Shown here piece by piece: positions 34,673 to 43,880 of a stretch of DNA of 64,000 nucleotides (its first letter is position 1; every line of letters begins with the position of its first letter). Both the position numbers and the translations under genes were made by a program. A model generated the notes under the pieces. It made no database searches, was not told the origin of the DNA, and was given only the letters and a program-made list of their open reading frames with translations. This DNA is from Setoptus koraiensis (Eukaryota; Arthropoda), in contig CM106586.1 in the NCBI GenBank assembly GCA_048013815.1, positions 19,530,001 through 19,594,000 of the forward strand. The letters run 5' to 3'.

Positions 34673-36361
34673 TTATTTACCAATACAAAAGTCTCTGAAT
34701 ATAATGTCCAATACTTGTTCGTTCGTTATACTGCCCGTGATGCGAGATATGTGATCTATGCACTCTCGGACATGTTGTGCTATCAAATCTACAGATGCCA
34801 GGCTCATTACGGATGCCCTCTCTAAATGGTGAACTATTGAATTCAGATGACAAATATGCCTTTCATTGACATAAGTCACATCTGATTCGTCACGGGAACC
34901 ATCCACTTCGCCCACTTCCGCCAAGCTCGAAATCAAGCTGGAAGTGAACTCCTCAAAGTTGTCCTTTGTTTTACAACTGATAGTATCAAAAGTCAAGGAT
35001 CTGATAGTATTGTTACTATTTTCAATTCGATTACCTTCGGGGTCCTCGAAGTGTTTTTCCAATGTTTGGCGGATAATGTTAGTTAACTCGAACGAAATTC
35101 TCGGAGTTCCTTGAACCTTATCCACCTTATTTAGAACGACCTTTATAGACAGCCCATGTGAACGGGTGAGCTCCTCCCCCTGATAATTCATGATCTTGTC
35201 TATAACATCTTTGAGATCTCTAGCAACTGTATCTACTAGTTGATCAATGTCCTTGGGTAGTGTAGATAAATCTACGACATATAATAGAATATCACAGATG
35301 CGGGCCTTACAGATAGCTCTCCGAATACCTTCCTCTTCTATTGGGTCAATCGAACTAAACTTTCTAAGTCCAGCAGTATCACATATTTTGACTGCAAAAC
35401 CACCAAGCTGAATCGAATGCTCGATAACATCCCTTGTTGTTCCACTTGTATCAGACACTATAGATAAATCTTGTTGACAAAGAATATTCATAAAAGTGCT
35501 TTTGCCGGCATTTGGCGGTCCTAGTATTGCAAGTCTGACGCCATTCCTTATCAATTCGCTACGTCTGGAGCTATACCGGACATATTTATTAATGAGTTCT
35601 TTGATGTCTTTAAGATCAACAAGGCATTTGTTGACAACTTGAACTTCTCCAATTAGCTCATCCTCTCCAAAATCTATACTTGCCTCCAAGTGGCTGAGGA
35701 TAGTTGTTAGTCGATCCGACCATGAAGAATACAAATTTCGAGTTTCACCGTTTAGGGCTGACAGGGCCATTTTTCTATGTCTGTCGGTCTTGGAGGCTAT
35801 AAGATCGGCGATTCCCTCGACCATTGTTAGATCCATCTTTTGATTATTGAATGCGCGTCGAGAGAACTCTCCCGGTTCCGCTGGTCTGCAACCCTCCACT
35901 GTGCCAAGAGTGGATAATAGAGATGATATGATTGCTTGAGATCCGTGTAGATGGAATTCACAAACATCCTCCCCGGTGAAGCTTCTGGGTTTGGGAAACC
36001 ATAATACGAGCCCTTGGTCTATAACTTCATCGGCTACGTTGTGATGGGCATAGACCTTACTACATGTCGCATATCTTGGCCGAATGATACCACCCGATGC
36101 AGAGTCTAGCTCTGAGATAGTCCCAAGTTTTCTGATAGGGCATTTTTTTGTAATTAATTTGATTATGAAGGCTGTTCTCTTGCCTGAAACTCTAACAACG
36201 CCAATAGGCGAACCAGTGGATTTATTAATAGCGCTTGATAATGAGTATATTGTGCTGTGTCGACTAGTGGCGTCATAGAAGCTCCTATGAAAATTCGATT
36301 GAAATCTCTTCAAGGTTCTGCAAATGAGGACCATCTTGCGAATAGGGTGTTCTTTCGTCAT
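34673..36361 (-). CDS. GTPBP3: Mitochondrial tRNA-modification GTPase GTPBP3/MSS1 (MnmE family)
   Basis: A single intronless frame of 562 residues from ATG 36361. Met11 (36331), which opens a basic MVLICRTLKRFQSNFHRSF presequence, is an alternative start suited to mitochondrial import. Domains in order: TrmE N-terminal folate-binding domain (about 35-155, with CEFHLHGS), helical domain, inserted G domain and C-terminal helix. G motifs: GPPNAGKST (281-289), SGTTRD (306-311), DTAG (328-331), NKVD (411-414). The C-terminal FCIGK carries the essential family cysteine. With MTO1 it installs the taurinomethyl-type wobble uridine modification in mitochondrial tRNAs. Loss of introns could mean a retrocopy, yet it is complete. 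Segments are duplicated at 37781-37946 and 38661-38976. Confidence 0.95.
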   Translation of the reverse strand: MTKEHPIRKMVLICRTLKRFQSNFHRSFYDATSRHSTIYSLSSAINKSTGSPIGVVRVSGKRTAFIIKLITKKCPIRKLGTISELDSASGGIIRPRYATCSKVYAHHNVADEVIDQGLVLWFPKPRSFTGEDVCEFHLHGSQAIISSLLSTLGTVEGCRPAEPGEFSRRAFNNQKMDLTMVEGIADLIASKTDRHRKMALSALNGETRNLYSSWSDRLTTILSHLEASIDFGEDELIGEVQVVNKCLVDLKDIKELINKYVRYSSRRSELIRNGVRLAILGPPNAGKSTFMNILCQQDLSIVSDTSGTTRDVIEHSIQLGGFAVKICDTAGLRKFSSIDPIEEEGIRRAICKARICDILLYVVDLSTLPKDIDQLVDTVARDLKDVIDKIMNYQGEELTRSHGLSIKVVLNKVDKVQGTPRISFELTNIIRQTLEKHFEDPEGNRIENSNNTIRSLTFDTISCKTKDNFEEFTSSLISSLAEVGEVDGSRDESDVTYVNERHICHLNSIVHHLERASVMSLASVDLIAQHVRECIDHISRITGSITNEQVLDIIFRDFCIGK

Positions 36362-36423
36362 TTATTGTCGTTATTTATGCATTCATGACGACAGTCACGT
36401 GTGTCGCGTTACGCGTTACGCTT

Positions 36424-36656
36424 TTAGTGATGGGAGACCTCCCAGCACTAGATCCCTCTCTCCCATTTCCCCCAAATTTCTCCAGTTGCTGCAACATTAA
36501 CTCCGCCCTTGGCTTTGCATTCTTAAACTCTATCTGCGCCTCTGGCGGAGAAAAAAGCAACTGTGTGCGTTTTTGCAACGGGAGAAATTTGAGCGATTTG
36601 CTAGAAATGGGATCGCCGGTCTCCCGGCGCGGGAGATTGATCTCCCCCATCATTAT
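36424..36656. mobile_element. MITE-like element with GTGATGGGAGA ends
   Basis: About 230 bp flanked by TTAGTGATGGGAGA and the inverse TCTCCCCCATCATTATA, with no coding frame of note. It lies in the upstream region of both GTPBP3 and the coiled-coil gene. Related ends occur at 13403, 21352 and 27552. Confidence 0.6.
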
Positions 36657-36821
36657 ACGCGTTACGTGTTAAACCGAATTGAATTTGCCGCCGACCACTT
36701 CTCGTGTGATACGTTGGTCGTTGTTTCACGAGAGAGCCGTTGTAAACAATAGTTTCAACGGTTCGCGACAAAGTCATTTTCTTTTACCTATAGCCGAATT
36801 AAACACTAATTATTACCAATT

Positions 36822-37691
36822 ATGGCCAACCAGCTATTTTCGCCGTTTATCTCTCGTGCGAGGCCATCCAGGCGACAATCGAGACTGCCCGCCGACCTTA
36901 TTGATTGGGACGCGCCAGAAATACCAGAAGTTGAGCGACAAAAAATTGTTTATGAAGATATTATAGAGGAATTGAAAGAAGACAATCTGATTGATCAGTT
37001 GATTAGAGAACAAATAATATTGTTAGTTCATAATGTTCACTTGGAGGTTCAACAAGATAGACAGAAACAACAACAACAACTTCTACTCAGTCAACATGCC
37101 AAACTACTTAGAGATAACCAAGCGCTATGCGAAGAATCAGAGAAAAAAGACCAAGTGATCGAGGAAATGACCATGGCGCTAGAGAAAAAAAATAAAGCGC
37201 AAGATGAAAGAATCAAAGCGCAAGATGAAAGAACAAAAGCGCTGGAAGACAAAATCGAAGCGCTAGAGAAAAAAAACGGAGCGCTAGAGGAGAAAAATGG
37301 AGCGTTAGAGGAGAGAAACGGGGCGCTAGAGGAGAGAAACGGGGCGCTAGAGGAGAGAAACGGAGCGCTAGAGGAGAGATACGGAGCGCTAGAGCAGAGA
37401 TACGGAGCGCTAGAGGAGAGATACGGAGTGCTAGAGCAGAAAATTGGAGCGCTAGAGGAGAAAAATGGAACGCTAGAGGAAACAAACGAAGTATCAGAGG
37501 AGAAAAACAAAGCGCTGACTGAGGAAAACAAGAAGTTGAAAAAGCAAACTTTCATTTTTCGAAAGAATTTAAGAGCCTACGAGGACCTTATCAACTCCTC
37601 TATAGAATCTATTGGCTTGTTAGGTGAAGGCGACGATCTCGCTACCTACATAACGGAATTCAAACAGAAATTGGAACAGTTTGATCCTTAA
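36822..37691 (+). CDS. Coiled-coil protein with heptad-repeat core, unknown function
   Basis: Intronless frame of 289 residues from ATG 36822 to TAA 37691. The N-terminus (about 1-80) is non-repetitive with acidic and basic segments (PADLIDWDAPEIPEVERQKI). From about residue 110 the sequence becomes heptads of the type N/Y-G-A-L-E-E-R, with Leu at every d position and Asn, Tyr or Ile at a, as in parallel dimeric coiled coils. The C-terminus (about 245-289) returns to unique sequence. I recognise no family. It sits between GTPBP3 and the inverted GTPBP3/thioredoxin fragments, so it may have arrived with that rearrangement. Very even codon choice in the repeats reflects recent tandem duplication. 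Confidence 0.7.
   Translation: MANQLFSPFISRARPSRRQSRLPADLIDWDAPEIPEVERQKIVYEDIIEELKEDNLIDQLIREQIILLVHNVHLEVQQDRQKQQQQLLLSQHAKLLRDNQALCEESEKKDQVIEEMTMALEKKNKAQDERIKAQDERTKALEDKIEALEKKNGALEEKNGALEERNGALEERNGALEERNGALEERYGALEQRYGALEERYGVLEQKIGALEEKNGTLEETNEVSEEKNKALTEENKKLKKQTFIFRKNLRAYEDLINSSIESIGLLGEGDDLATYITEFKQKLEQFDP
37239..37532 (+). repeat. 21-bp coding minisatellite, about 14 units
   Basis: Tandem 21-bp units (consensus GCGCTAGAGGAGAGAAACGG plus one base), each coding one heptad of the coiled coil. Central units are nearly identical; the edge units are diverged. Confidence 0.9.
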
Positions 37692-37769
37692 TAAACGACA
37701 CAGGCACCTACCCACCTACTACTTCCGCTGTTTGTCGCTTACTTTTCTCTCTCACTTAAATCGCACAGC

Positions 37770-37946
37770 ATGCCGAAGGCAATAGTTCACCACTTAGAGA
37801 GGACATCCGTAATGAGTTTGGCATCTGTAGATTTGGTAGCACGACATGTCCGAGAGTGCATAGATCACATATCTCGCATCACGGGCAGTATAACGAACGA
37901 ACAAGTATTGGACATTATATTCAGAGACTTTTGTATTGGTAAATAA
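37770..37946 (+). pseudogene. Duplicated C-terminus of GTPBP3 with an in-frame ATG
   Basis: From 37781 the sequence repeats the last 54 codons of GTPBP3 in the opposite orientation, ending FCIGK-TAA, with only a few changes (DLVARH for DLIAQH). An ATG at 37770 is in frame, giving a 58-codon ORF. It lacks the GTPase domain and is most likely a fragment. Confidence 0.85.
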
Positions 37947-38141
37947 GTAACTGAGATAACTGGAGATAGTCAGCGAATCTTCGTAGACTGTTTTAATTCT
38001 GTTTAATATCGAATAGATCTTTCAATCCTAATTGATAGAATTCATTTCTGTTTGAATATTGTTTAATACATTTGCTTCTCTGGCTTACAGGCACATTAAA
38101 TGTGTGTGTTCGAATTGATTCCAGAGCGAATGAGTGAAGTA

Positions 38142-38510
38142 TCACTGGGCTGTCAGATACTTGTCAATAATCTCCCTCAATTTGGGTTCGCTCGCCCCGG
38201 TCAACAGGTCGATCTGCTTCCCTTTTCTGAATAGAATAAATGTCGGCATGACGTTAATGGAATAATCTGCGGCCAATTGCTGTGGTAGGAGAAAAACAAA
38301 GACATTTTAATTGATGAATCAATTATGGTGAACCAATTGTGGTTATTCAATTATGATGAATCAATTGTGATTATTCAATCGAGGGAGTGAATATCGAGAG
38401 TAGCATACCTCGGCTTCATCGACGTCAACTTTAAGTACAACTAGCTTATCAGCTAGTTCGGTGCTAATACATCACACCATGTCGCTAAAAAGTCGGCAAA
38501 AGTTGTTCGC
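38142..38510 (-). pseudogene. Inverted partial copy of the thioredoxin gene
   Basis: The exon-3 copy (38279-38142) and intron 2 are virtually identical to the gene at 33920. Exon 2 is kept only from its 3' end (38409) to about 38470, then has internal deletions that remove part of WCGPC. Its acceptor is changed. Exon 1 is absent. Continuous with the duplicated GTPBP3 C-terminus, so both came in one inverted duplication. Confidence 0.85.
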
Positions 38511-38660
38511 ATTGAGGAGAAGAACGCTGTGGTAATGTGATGACAATTGGCCTCTAGTTAATAATTAAAAATTAAGTCTATGATGAACATAGAAAACCTT
38601 TCCAGCCTGAAACGGTGAAACTGGAAACTTGTTTTCTCTACTGTTGGATCAACTAGATTC

Positions 38661-38976
38661 TGGAGAGGATGAGCTAATTGGAGAAGTTCAAGTTGTCAAC
38701 AAATGCCTTGTTGATCTTAAAGACATCAAAGAACTCATTAATAAATATGTCCGGTATAGCTCCAGACGTAGCGAATTGATAAGGAATGGCGTCAGACTTG
38801 CAATACTAGGACCGCCAAATGCCGGCAAAAGCACTTTTATGAATATTCTTTGTCAACAAGATTTATCTATAGTGTCTGATACAAGTGGAACAACAAGGGA
38901 TGTTATCGAGCATTCGATTCAGCTTGGTGGTTTTGCAGTCAAAATATGTGATACTGCTGGACTTAGAAAGTTTAGT
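38661..38976 (+). pseudogene. Duplicated GTPase-domain fragment of GTPBP3
   Basis: Repeats GTPBP3 residues about 232-336, including GPPNAGKST, SGTTRD and DTAG, with no difference I could find in the parts compared. Unrelated sequence joins at both ends and the frame stops at 38997. A recent internal fragment, not a working gene. Confidence 0.9.
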
Positions 38977-38990
38977 CCGTGTACAGAACA

Positions 38991-39207
38991 GATTTAGCCT
39001 TAGGATTAAGCATTGCTGGCAGTAAAGGGTCGCCCCTATTAAAGGATGACGATGGAGGTACTTTTGTCTTGAAAGTTACGCCAAGCTGGCGGTGTTAAAG
39101 TGAAGGATAAAATCTTGGCTGTTAATGTTTAAGAACTTTGTGAGGGCATAGATCACGCGACTGCAGTAGAGTTTTCAAAAATGTTAGATCAAATTGTAAA
39201 AAGTTCA
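38991..39207 (+). pseudogene. Decayed PDZ-domain fragment, Scribble/LAP-like
   Basis: Translation gives LALGLSIAGSKGSPLLKDDD, then GGTFVLKVTP, and after a frameshift VKVKDKILAVN, a stop, and GIDHATAVEF. This is the order of a PDZ domain: G-L-G-x-S-I-A-G-x-K-G-S, the G-x-F-V strand, K-V-G-D-x-I-L-x-V-N, and the H-x-x-A-V helix. The K-G-S-P-x-x-x-D-D loop is typical of Scribble-type PDZ domains. One frameshift and at least one stop show it is dead. It directly adjoins the GTPBP3 fragment. Confidence 0.75.
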
Positions 39208-39268
39208 CACTGAAAGTCTATTGAGACAACGCAGATTGGAACCGAGATGCAAGGTGATATATATATAT

Positions 39269-39305
39269 AATTGTCTATCGGCTTATATACAGTCGATAGA
39301 CAATT
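39269..39305. other. Hairpin with 12-bp perfect arms
   Basis: AATTGTCTATCG and CGATAGACAATT flank a 13-nt loop, beside a short TA run. Confidence 0.7.
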
Positions 39306-39833
39306 CAACCAATAGTACAACTATTAAAAAACGTTATTTATCGGAAGATACAAATTTATCGGAAGATCGAGGAGGAGGCGTATCTGTGAGGCCTGCATCT
39401 CCGACACACATGTGTCATGTGTCGTAGATTATCCCCCCCCCCACACACACTGGAAAAACAGCTCAGTGTGTAAAGGACAGATGCCCACCCATCGATTATC
39501 ATCGATCCAGATTGATATACATTATAGATTGATGCATAGGGCCCTCAATCCGTTGATGTTTTTCCTTGCGAAACGTTCCGATGTCGAGCGCTGGCAGTTT
39601 GAAGCGCATTTTTCTTTGTATTTCGCGCCACAGCTGCAGGGCCGAATCGTTAGCGTACTAGTATATGAGTGCAAGTAATGTTTTCGGACTTGACCACGGA
39701 TATTTACACCACAACAGGGCACCTCTGATTATCAGCCATCGGTCGTCAGCCATCGGTCATCAGCCATCGATTATCAAGTATCGAGAGAGCGGGTTATATA
39801 TAGTATAAACCAGCAGCAACTATTATTATTATC

Positions 39834-40139
39834 ATGGACTTGGGCGGAGAGGACAACGTGATAAAATCGCCACCAGGATCCTACTCGAAGAGAGTTCCCC
39901 CATTGAACGCAAATGACGCCACTGTGGTGGGACCACCGCTCATACCTCCCTACTTAATGCAGGTTATATTGAACAATAACAAGACAAACAACAACAATTT
40001 AACCATATTGCCCCAGCCAAATCATGTGATGCTGAACCATTTGTATTGTCTATCCATAAAGGACGGAATGATGGTTGTTAGCGCCACGCACAGGTTCAGA
40101 CGAAAATACGTTACAACCTTGTTATATAAGCCAATTTGA
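39834..40139 (+). CDS. PRKAB: AMPK beta subunit C-terminal (ASC) domain, stand-alone ORF or terminal exon
   Basis: The 101-codon frame ends in PNHVMLNHLYCLSIKDGMMV and then SATHRFRRKYVTTLLYKPI, the signature C-terminus of AMP-activated protein kinase beta subunits, which binds the alpha and gamma subunits. It also has the preceding KSPPGSY linker and the PPYLMQVILN helix. The glycogen-binding (CBM48) domain and myristoylated N-terminus are missing. An in-frame TAG lies about 30 nt before the ATG, so upstream coding sequence would need a splice acceptor between about 39804 and 39834 (weak AG sites only). A TATA-like TTATATATA at 39794-39802 is rather close to the ATG. Either the last exon of a normal gene or a shortened gene copy; I cannot separate these. 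Confidence 0.85.
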   Translation: MDLGGEDNVIKSPPGSYSKRVPPLNANDATVVGPPLIPPYLMQVILNNNKTNNNNLTILPQPNHVMLNHLYCLSIKDGMMVVSATHRFRRKYVTTLLYKPI

Positions 40140-40902
40140 TTATAATTATTATTATTGTTGTCATACATAAAGCTAATAATATCAACAAGACAGGACCAGA
40201 CCAGACAAGACAAGACAGGACACGGCAGTGCCAGTGCCAGTTACTTAGCTGGCCATCAGTGGCACGCGCGCGCCCTTGTGACGTTTATATCCAAATTTAT
40301 TACCCTAATGTTGTCCCACTTGATTATCTCTCCATCTCGTGCTACTGGCTTCTTTGTGGCCACTACTTGTGCGCCGCAACTCGTTGACACTGCCAATTGT
40401 GCCAATGCGGCCGCCAAGACGCTTGCCTGTGGCCGCCACTGGGCAGCGCCCATCGAGTCGCTTGCCAGAGTTGATTATCGGGCCAGAAGTGAGTGAGGCA
40501 CGGACGCATCTACGTCGATATAACCCATCGAGACTTGTAGTGGCGCTGGCGCTTGTGTCACGGAGCCCCCGTCGCCCTTTCTCTCGGTCCTCTCTCTCTC
40601 TCGGCCCTCTCTCTCTCTCGGCCCGCTCTCTCGGCCCTCTCTCTGGGCCATTTCTGGCCGCCCGGCTAGCTGACCGAAAGGGCCGACCAACGGCACCATG
40701 CAGCCAAAGATCGAGAGATCGAGAGCTGGTCTAGGCAGCGGCCTCTCGCGCTGATTAAATGACTATTTATCTTGCGCTCACATAATGCACGGCATGCGAC
40801 GCATGCGCCATCTACTTTTATTCTGGCCACCTAGGGGATTTGTTTGGCTTGACAGAATCATCTTGGCTCGCAAGCGTGCTCGTTGGCTCGATACGATCGC
40901 CA

Positions 40903-40983
40903 GCCAGCCAGCCAGCCAGCGTTCCGACAGCCAGCGTTCCGACAGCCAGCGTTCCGACAGCCAGCCTTTCCGACAGCCAGTCT
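40903..40983 (+). repeat. 15-bp minisatellite (AGCCAGCGTTCCGAC)
   Basis: Four to five tandem units preceded by a CAGC run. Confidence 0.8.
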
Positions 40984-41070
40984 TTGCTCTCTGTTTCTCT
41001 GTTGTTATTCTTCTTTAAAACTCCATATCGTAAGTGCTGCCCCGACTGACAACCACTAAATACCGCTCCA

Positions 41071-41205
41071 CTATATACTGGCGGCCACTTTTGCCAGCCC
41101 AACTTGAGGGCCACCGAGCGACCACTCACTCGAAGCGGCCACTGTGAGCAGCAGCAGCGGCGAACACTATCTGCGCTCGCCATCGAACAACAACACCGCT
41201 ATCAG
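41071..41205 (+). promoter_or_regulatory. Possible promoter and 5'-UTR exon
   Basis: CTATATACTGG (41071) is a TATA candidate. The following sequence, rich in CAGCAGCAG and AACAACAAC, ends at a strong donor ATCAG|GTGAGAG (after 41205), with a GAGA run just inside the putative intron. It carries no long frame. It could be an upstream exon of the gene starting at 62678. Purely by signals. Confidence 0.3.
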
Positions 41206-41207
41206 GT

Positions 41208-41234
<27 letters not shown>
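41206..41234 (+). repeat. (GA)n microsatellite
   Basis: About 14 GA dinucleotides directly after the candidate splice donor. GAGA tracts are common near animal promoters. Confidence 0.85.
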
Positions 41235-41239
<5 letters not shown>

Positions 41240-41497
41240 AAGCCAAGCCAACAAATTATCCAGTCACGGTGATCTGTTATCATTATGAGAGAAGTTGTAG
41301 TTGCGACGGCGCCCAACTTGCATGCTTGCACAAACACGAGCATCGTCGCCACCATTTTACACTATTGACTTGATACCGTTGAGTGTTGTTGTTGTTGCTG
41401 TTGTTGCAACCATTGTAGAAAAATTAAATTCTCCAGCTCGCGCTCATTATTGGCCCGTGTGCCCCGTTAGCCAATTGAGAGAGGAACAGTTCAAAAG

Positions 41498-41751
41498 TTT
41501 ATAAGTTCACTACTGTTAGCAAGAACATAACGTAACACAACAGAGCATAACACAACAGAACCGAACAGAACAGAACAGAACAGAACGGATTAGTAATAAT
41601 CAAACGGTCGAGCGCCGCAAACTCTCAAGCAGCCGCACCGAATCAGCAGGCCGAATCAGCAAGCCGAGCCGAAGAATAAGAGAAAGAGGATTAAAAAAGA
41701 TAAGCCCAAGAGGCGCTGGCCAGCAGCAGCGGTGCGACAAAGGAGCCAAAG
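41498..41751 (+). promoter_or_regulatory. Possible second promoter and 5'-UTR exon
   Basis: TTTATAAG at 41498 is followed by purine-rich leader-like sequence with AACAGAACAGAAC repeats, ending in the good donor CCAAAG|GTGAGT (after 41751). No long frame. It may be an alternative first exon for a downstream gene. Confidence 0.35.
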
Positions 41752-41943
41752 GTGAGTTATCAGCGTGTCGCAGCGTTATGTAACCAGTGATTTTGTGTCC
41801 GTTGGCCCCGGTTCGGCCAATGGACACAAATGGGCCGTTAGTGCGAGTGTGGCGCGACCTGCGCGAGGCCACCGTTGAAAATGTTTCAAACGACAATTCA
41901 AAGTGAGCGAGTAATAATAATGTGCGTTTGCGGCACAACGGCA

Positions 41944-42022
41944 AGCCGGCGAGACGGCAAGACGGCGAAACGGCAAGACGGCGAAACGGCAAGACGGCGA
42001 AACGGCAAGACGGCGAAACGGC
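41944..42022 (+). repeat. 16-bp minisatellite (AAGACGGCGAAACGGC)
   Basis: About five tandem units. Confidence 0.85.
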
Positions 42023-43807
42023 TAGAGGGCGCCAATAAGGGTAACAAATGGCCGGCGCATGCGATGATCAATTGGGCGCGCCGGCCCGATGAAGATGGAG
42101 CGCCAGATTTATGGGCAATCAATAATGCCTGACACATGTCGCCCTCGATCTATGCATGCGCTTATTTGTGCGGGTGCGGGCCGAAACAGCGCCAGCTCGG
42201 TCGGTTTATCGGCAACACCGGCAACAACAATTTTATCGGCGACACCGGCGACACCGGCGACACCGGCAATAACAAAGGCCACAAACAAACGAAACTCCGG
42301 CTAGCCTAATCTAGATTGTCAGCATCACTTTGGGCGACAATTGTGCGCGCCCTTGTTTTTCAAGATTGCAATTACACAACAGTAATAACTGTTCACCTGC
42401 TGCCGCCGCCCGGAAAAGAAGTGTCTGCCTAGCCACTCTCTCGAGGCAGCCGGAGCGCGGTGACAGGTGAGCCGGCCCGGCGAGAGGGCGACACAGCAAG
42501 AGCGAGCGAGAGGGAGTATATGAGTGTTCTCCCTTGCCTCTCCCCTGCCGACAGTGGCAGCAAAAAAGAGGAGGCAGCGCCAAACAAAGAGCTTGACATA
42601 TAAACTACTAATGGTGGTCTAATACAGCGGCCAGCAGCACGACGCAATCAGTCCTAATGTCTACTTGAATTAAAGCATGAGACATGTACTATGTGCGCGC
42701 CACTTGGGCCCCTTCGTTTTTTCTGGCGAGTTAACACTGCAGTGGGTGGCTCTAATTTCAAGCCTCGCCCATCCTCTATTCATACGAGTAATATAAGCAG
42801 CAGCTCGCTAGTGCGCCCCCCCCTCCCCCTACAACAGAGTCTTGGTCGTTTTGTGTCTATCTCTATCACTGTTACATTAGTAAACTATCTGAGCATTATG
42901 GGGCCAAGTGAAAAACTTAAGTAAGTAAAAATATCGCCCCCTCGCTCGATGGATTCTTCACTAGATTAGTTTCGCCCCCGCGCCACCCCTCAACTGGAGC
43001 TACTCTGCCCACTGTAGCCATCCAATCAGCTGGCCAGCTTTCTAATCTCTGACGAAGCGCCCTCTCTAGGCCACTCGACGGGCCGACGCCATGTAACCGA
43101 CGCTCGGTCGGCCCGTCGGCCCGCCGGCCCGTCTGTCTGTCTTCGATTAACATCCGCGCTCGATCTCATCACTAACGCCAGTGGTTGTTATTGTTGTTGC
43201 CATTATACTTTAGAGCCGCCAACAATAACAACGACGAGATGGGGCCCCAGAGATCGAGCGTCACAAGCGACGCCAGATGGAAAACGCTGGAGTTGGCCTT
43301 TTTCGCATGCACCAGCCAATCTTACCTCGCACCCCTTTTACACTCTCTCGCTCGCTCTCTCTATATATATCTGCTCTATATCTCGCCATACAAATCACTC
43401 GAACGGCATTTATTACTTGTTTCGTTGGCCGAGCCGCGGTAGCCGCCAGCGGAGCTTGTCGTGGCCACTATCTGCAGCCACCTCTGATAGCGGTGGGCCC
43501 ATCGCGAATACTACGAACTAGTTACGAGAGGCTGGCTGGCCGACCGGCCTTGCCGGATATTGCGATTAATTGATTTGGACAGGTTGGCGCTTTTTGGGTG
43601 CTGTCTACATGCGGAGCGCAAATCCGATTCGGGCCAACTGTGGTCTGACATTCGGTTTGCCGGCGCTGGTGGTTGCCGGCTAGCGAGATTTTAATTATGA
43701 ACATGTCAGCAGAGCATATTTTTCAGTTGCGACACAATGACAAAGATGGGACAAATGATAAAAAAGTTGCCCTTGTCGTATGTTTGCAGTCGTTTTTCAC
43801 CCCAAAA

Positions 43808-43880
43808 TGTCGCCATGAGTCGCTATGCGTCGCTATGTGTCGCCATGAGTCGCCATGAGTCGCCATGAGTCGCTATGTGT
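43808..43880 (+). repeat. 11-bp minisatellite (GTCGCCATGA / GTCGCTATGT)
   Basis: About seven diverged tandem units. Confidence 0.8.

Noticed and set aside
34673-36361. Bacterial origin of the MnmE-type gene
   Set aside because: The basic N-terminal presequence and overall match to animal GTPBP3/MSS1 fit a nuclear mitochondrial gene; lack of introns alone does not show transfer.
37091-37555. Minus-strand ORF rich in Ser/Phe/Ala repeats
   Set aside because: Shadow of the 21-bp coding minisatellite of the coiled-coil gene.
39794-39809. TATA box for the AMPK-beta ORF
   Set aside because: Only about 32-40 nt before the ATG, leaving almost no leader; AT runs are common here, so it is not listed as a promoter.
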